Source: Chaenocephalus aceratus
Lineage: Eukaryota; Chordata; Actinopteri; Perciformes; Channichthyidae
Length of the DNA stretch: 64,000 bases
NCBI GenBank assembly: GCA_023974075.1
Contig: CM043801.1
Location: 20,017,819-20,081,818 of the forward strand
Direction: 5' to 3'
A model generated the notes under the pieces. That model was not told the DNA's origin, made no database searches, and saw only the letters and a list, made by a program, of their open reading frames with translations. A program made the position numbers and the translations under genes. Shown one piece after another: positions 60,125 through 64,000 of the stretch. The stretch's first letter is position 1. Each line of letters starts with the position of its first letter.

Positions 60125-61130
60125 GTGAGTAGGGCACCTCTCAGAGAATGTGTGTGGAAACCTGTTTGACTGATGATTAATATGAATATATGTTAGGTAT
60201 TGCTGTTTAGGGGCGTAGGGTTGATCAAAAAGATGGATTTTGCCCTGTAGAGAGATTTGACAGTGAGTAGCTTATCAAGAGAGGTAATTGCTGTCTTTGT
60301 GTCATGGTTTGTCTTTCATCATGGCATTATGCAGGTATGTTATCCTGAAAGGTTGCTTTACTGAGCCACTTCCACTGTGTGTTGACCCAGCTGTCGCACT
60401 GATGTGATTCAAGTGATGTGACGGGCCATCTGTTTGTTTTACCAGGTGGCTGTTTTTAGATATGGCTTCCCTTTGAAAGACTACACATAAGCTAGTTCTT
60501 TGCTCAGTAATAATTGATGAAGTTTGTGCCAAAAATTGTCCAGAAGGACCTTTATTTTGCTCTCCATGATTGTCTTTTACTGGGAGTTGTGATCATTATT
60601 ATGTTATTGTTATATCCTTAGTACGGTGTACATTTAGTTTTGCCCGTCCTGCAACACTCAATAAATAAAAGACCCGGTGGCATACGTGGTGACCTTAAGA
60701 GCCTTGACGATTAGTCGTTTGACACAAAAATAATAAAAAAACAACAACTTTATTGATAATGAATTAGTCCTTAAATCAATTTCTCATGCAACCTTTGTGA
60801 AAAATTCAGTTTTAAGCCCTTCAAATATGCAGATTCCCTACTTCCTTTTGACTGAAATCTGAATGAAATGTGTCAGTAACTCCAAGTATAACAATGTGAA
60901 GGTATTGAAAGTTGACATCCCTGGTCAGAATGCTTTTCATGTTCAATATTGCTATCATCTACTGATGTATCATTTAATTTCATTTAATTTCAAACCTTTA
61001 TTTAACCAGATTGGTCCCATTGAGATCATAGATCTCTTTTTCAAGGGAGACCTGCAGCATATAGGTTCCACATGAAACATAAAACAATAAAGGACATCAT
61101 ACATTATATTTACAGGATACATTTACATAG

Positions 61131-61625
61131 TTATAGACATTTACAAGTGCCCATAGTATCAACGAGCATTTCATTTAGTCTAGCTTTAAAAACATGCAGA
61201 GGAATGAGATTGCTTAGTTTCAATTCTTGCTGAAGATTGTTCCAAGCAAGTGGAGCTGCGACAGTCCTTGCTCTTGGTACATCTAACAATACTACATCAT
61301 GCGATCTCAGACAATAGCTGCTTGCAACTGTCTGTGTGATCAGAGAGCAGATATAATACGGGAGTTTACCCAACATGGCTTTATAAATAAACGTGTACCA
61401 ATGACTGAGCCTCTTTACAGTAAGTGATGGCAAACCTGCCTTGGCATACAGGGTACAGTGATGAGTAAGTGCTTTATAATTTGTGACACATCTCAGTGCG
61501 CTGTGATAGGTGGCATCTAACTTGTTCAGGCAATGGGCAGGTGCATTCATACACAACAGATCCCCATAGTCCAGCACAGGTAAAAAGGTCACAGTGACTA
61601 GCCTTTTCCTGGCCATCAAGCTGAT
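61131..61625 (-). mobile_element. Non-LTR retrotransposon fragment, C-terminal part of ORF2
   Basis: The minus strand has a 162-codon open frame with F-L-P-V-L-D-Y-G-D-L-L-C-M-N-A, T-H-H-C-T-L-Y-A-K-A-G-L-P-S-L and A-P-L-A-W-N-N-L-Q-Q-E-L-K. These are typical of the tail of fish LINE ORF2 proteins after the reverse transcriptase. The clade is not assigned. The frame is open but is only a fragment. Confidence 0.75.
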
Positions 61626-61804
61626 ACACTGGCTCAGTACTGCTGCTGATACTGAACGTATTATGTATGTTGGGTATCAGCCAGCCATCATTGGGAGAAG
61701 ATCTTCCTTGCGTTTATCAATTACTTCCTGATTTAAATAGTTAAATATCCATTTTGAATTGTATTTAATCTAGGATAAATTAGGTGCCTCTTGATAGGTG
61801 CCGA

Positions 61805-61838
61805 CTTACTTTGAGAAAGTTGTCTTTCTCAAAGTAAG
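61805..61838. repeat. Perfect 15-bp hairpin with 4-base loop
   Basis: CTTACTTTGAGAAAG, loop TTGT, then its exact reverse complement. No terminator or gene context explains it; it is intronic. Confidence 0.9.
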
Positions 61839-63572
61839 CTATAGGCCAAGAGGTGACCTCAGCTCTTAGTTTGTCAGCCCGAAATTCAGTCAAGGTTTGG
61901 GGGACAATTAAAACGTTATTCTTTTTCTGTTTTGAGTAGGGTGTAAAACACGTTGCCGATTTAAATGTATTTTTCTTATCCCACATGTTTCCCTGATTAA
62001 TACAATTGATTTACTGACAATCTCCATTCATTGCTGCAATAGCTACTGCAACAGATACACTTTTTGAAATTGTTGGATATAAATGTTGGCAAAAATGTGG
62101 TTTTATCATTTCAGGAAGAGAGTTGATATCGATGAGACCAAATAAATAACTTTAAAGTTTTTAATATTTCCCTCGAGGCTTGCTAAGGGAACATTGTTTG
62201 AGTTAATCGTTAGTGCTAAGGTCACACATGTGAATAGGTATTGAAAAAACTCACTTTAACTACTGTATGTTCTGTACTCTACTCTGTTGCTGCTGTGCTG
62301 CCTGGCTTTATTGCAGAATAGGCCGATTGATAGATCAATCTATTGACTGAACACTTTAAGTCCAGTATCTTGTTTCAAATGTGAGGAGTTTTTGCTTTGT
62401 TCTGTTTTTAAAAAAAATCTTATTCAGCACATATTTGGGTTTTGGACTTTCCAGACAAAACAGAACATATGATGCTGTTTGTGGAAATGTGTTGCAAGCA
62501 TTTTTCACAATGTTCTATATTAAAGAATTGACCAAAACTAACATGCAAAATAAAAAGTGTTAACAAATTAGATATATCTTGTAGTCCTAAAATGGCCTAC
62601 TTTTTCATTGTACGTGTCATGCATGTGTGTTATTTCTAACTGTGTCTGTGTCTCTCTGTGTGTGCGTGTACACTTTATACCGACAATAAGGTGACCCGGT
62701 TCAGCTGTCGTCTGTTTACAGGAGGCAGCTAACATTTAAAACTCCCCTCTTTCTCTCTGCCTTCATTTCAAATCCCTGCTGATCATGAACATCTCTTTGA
62801 TCCTGCCGAACAAGACCTGAGAGTCCAGTAACTTATCCTCACAATTACTGCATACCAGCAGTGATTGGGTAAACTGATCCCACGTCATCAGAGTGGATTT
62901 CAATCCCCGAGCTTCAATCTCTCTCTCTGTGTGGCTGAAGGTTAATCGGTCTAATCACAGTTTTATTGGGGACTAAATATTTGTTCCGTAGTTGTTATCT
63001 GACCTGAGGTGTTAGTCGAGTGTCAGTGTTCCCGTCCTCCCTCCAAAGTATTCAGTGTAATTTAGCACACTAGGTGTGTTGGTCCTGGGCACATAGTGAT
63101 CTCGCTCTGAGCTGCAGAGACTCTATTTTTAGAGCAGGCCTCGGTGCACTGACTTATTTATCACATGCAGTCGTTCATACGAGTGTCCATATGTGACACA
63201 TGACATGATTCAAGTCAAGCATCATAATGCATACGTGTGTTTTTACGTTTCTCCTTACCATATCGTTTGTTAGAGTAAAAGCATTTCATTTCAGTCACGT
63301 CAGTTCATTAATACACTTTAAAATAATAAGCAACTTACAGCCCAACAACAATATTTTAGTTCACAATAAAAACACATATTTTTGAATATGTTTAATGTTA
63401 TTAAGGTGCCAGATTGTATACTGAAGCATCAAAATAGAATAAATAGTTACATTTAGTTTCAAAATATAGTCAGTAAAAGAAAATATTTGAAAGTAAAGTA
63501 AGAAAGATGAGTGGTGGGCCTTTAAATGTCAATTAATCATATCTAAAAATAAATAATTACATTTAATTATTA

Positions 63573-63635
63573 ACTGGCACGTATTTATTAACTGGCACGT
63601 ATTTATTAAGTGGCACGTATTTATTAAGTGGCACT
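63573..63635. repeat. 18-bp tandem repeat
   Basis: About three and a half copies of ggcacgtatttattaact, with a C-to-G change in the later copies. Confidence 0.9.
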
Positions 63636-64000
63636 TAACTGCATGGTCTTTAATTTTTCAGTATTTTATCAAATGTTTGTAGATCAAACTAATAATTGAT
63701 TCATAAACAAATAAACAGCAGATTAATCAAAGCATGAAAATAATATCAGATGTAACATATTGTACTGAACATTTTGTTTTTTCACAGTAATGTTAACAAA
63801 CGATTCAACAAGAGAATTTTCAAGGTTTATTATTGAAAAATGTGCAGCATCATTAACATATCAATTCTAATAAGTTATATCTGTCCGTAGTAGATCATTC
63901 ACAGCGTTGCAGGTGTGTTAGTTGTGTTCATGTCAGTGCCGCCTTCTCTTGCACAGCTTGGTTATTCGGGGGTCTGTTGCTGAGGCCGGAGGGCAGCAGA

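Larger units (their letters stand above)
60125..64000 (+). other. Intron of pde4dip-like gene after the CM1 exon
   Basis: No further exon was found: the expected continuation (N-I-E-L-K-V-E-V-like) is absent. It contains a LINE fragment (about 61131-61625), a small perfect hairpin (61805-61838) and an 18-bp tandem repeat (63573-63635). Otherwise it is AT-rich. Confidence 0.65.

Noticed and set aside
61805..61838. Rho-independent terminator
   Set aside because: A vertebrate intron is not a context for such terminators, and no U run follows.

Overview
The window looks like chromosomal DNA of a teleost fish. Genes are split by introns with GT-AG borders, long (CA)n tracts are present, and introns are full of fish-type transposons: hAT elements with 8-bp target duplications, TTAA-flanked MITEs, a Rex3/RTE-like LINE, L2-type LINE 3' ends and a tRNA-derived SINE. 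No bacterial or viral gene organisation is visible.

Layout. (1) 2778-30.9 kb, plus strand: the 3' half of neurocan (ncan), a brain chondroitin-sulfate proteoglycan. It comprises the Ser/Thr/Pro-rich central exon, two EGF exons, four C-type lectin exons, the sushi exon and the basic C-terminal exon. Earlier exons (Ig and link modules) must lie left of the window. Several ncan exons carry frame problems that fall mostly at homopolymers, so they may be assembly errors. (2) 33.6-43.9 kb, minus strand: complete tm6sf2 in ten exons, 376 codons, all splice phases compatible. The convergent ncan-tm6sf2 arrangement matches the mammalian NCAN/TM6SF2 neighbourhood. (3) 45.0-51.0 kb, plus strand: a possible 47-residue one-pass membrane micropeptide, then two tandem paralogous two-exon genes for small single-pass membrane proteins (139 and 145 aa) that I cannot name. 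(4) 53.5-60.1 kb, plus strand: the 5' end of a myomegalin-like gene (pde4dip), with two alternative N-termini that join at the CM1 exon. The rest of that gene lies to the right.

The introns record transposon history. Main items are a nested hAT-in-hAT at 15.5-18.7 kb, a broken hAT transposase next to a 2-kb fold-back element at 23.1-28.1 kb, and a 5.7-kb palindromic element with an 8-bp target duplication in tm6sf2 intron 1, which itself holds a young 5'-truncated Rex3-like LINE.

The genes do not form one pathway: ncan is extracellular matrix, tm6sf2 is an ER lipid-export protein, and myomegalin is a centrosome/Golgi scaffold. I found no convincing new multi-gene system. The best candidates for something undescribed are the tandem pair of small membrane proteins and the short ORF before them. 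All family assignments come from reading translations and recalling families; no search was run.
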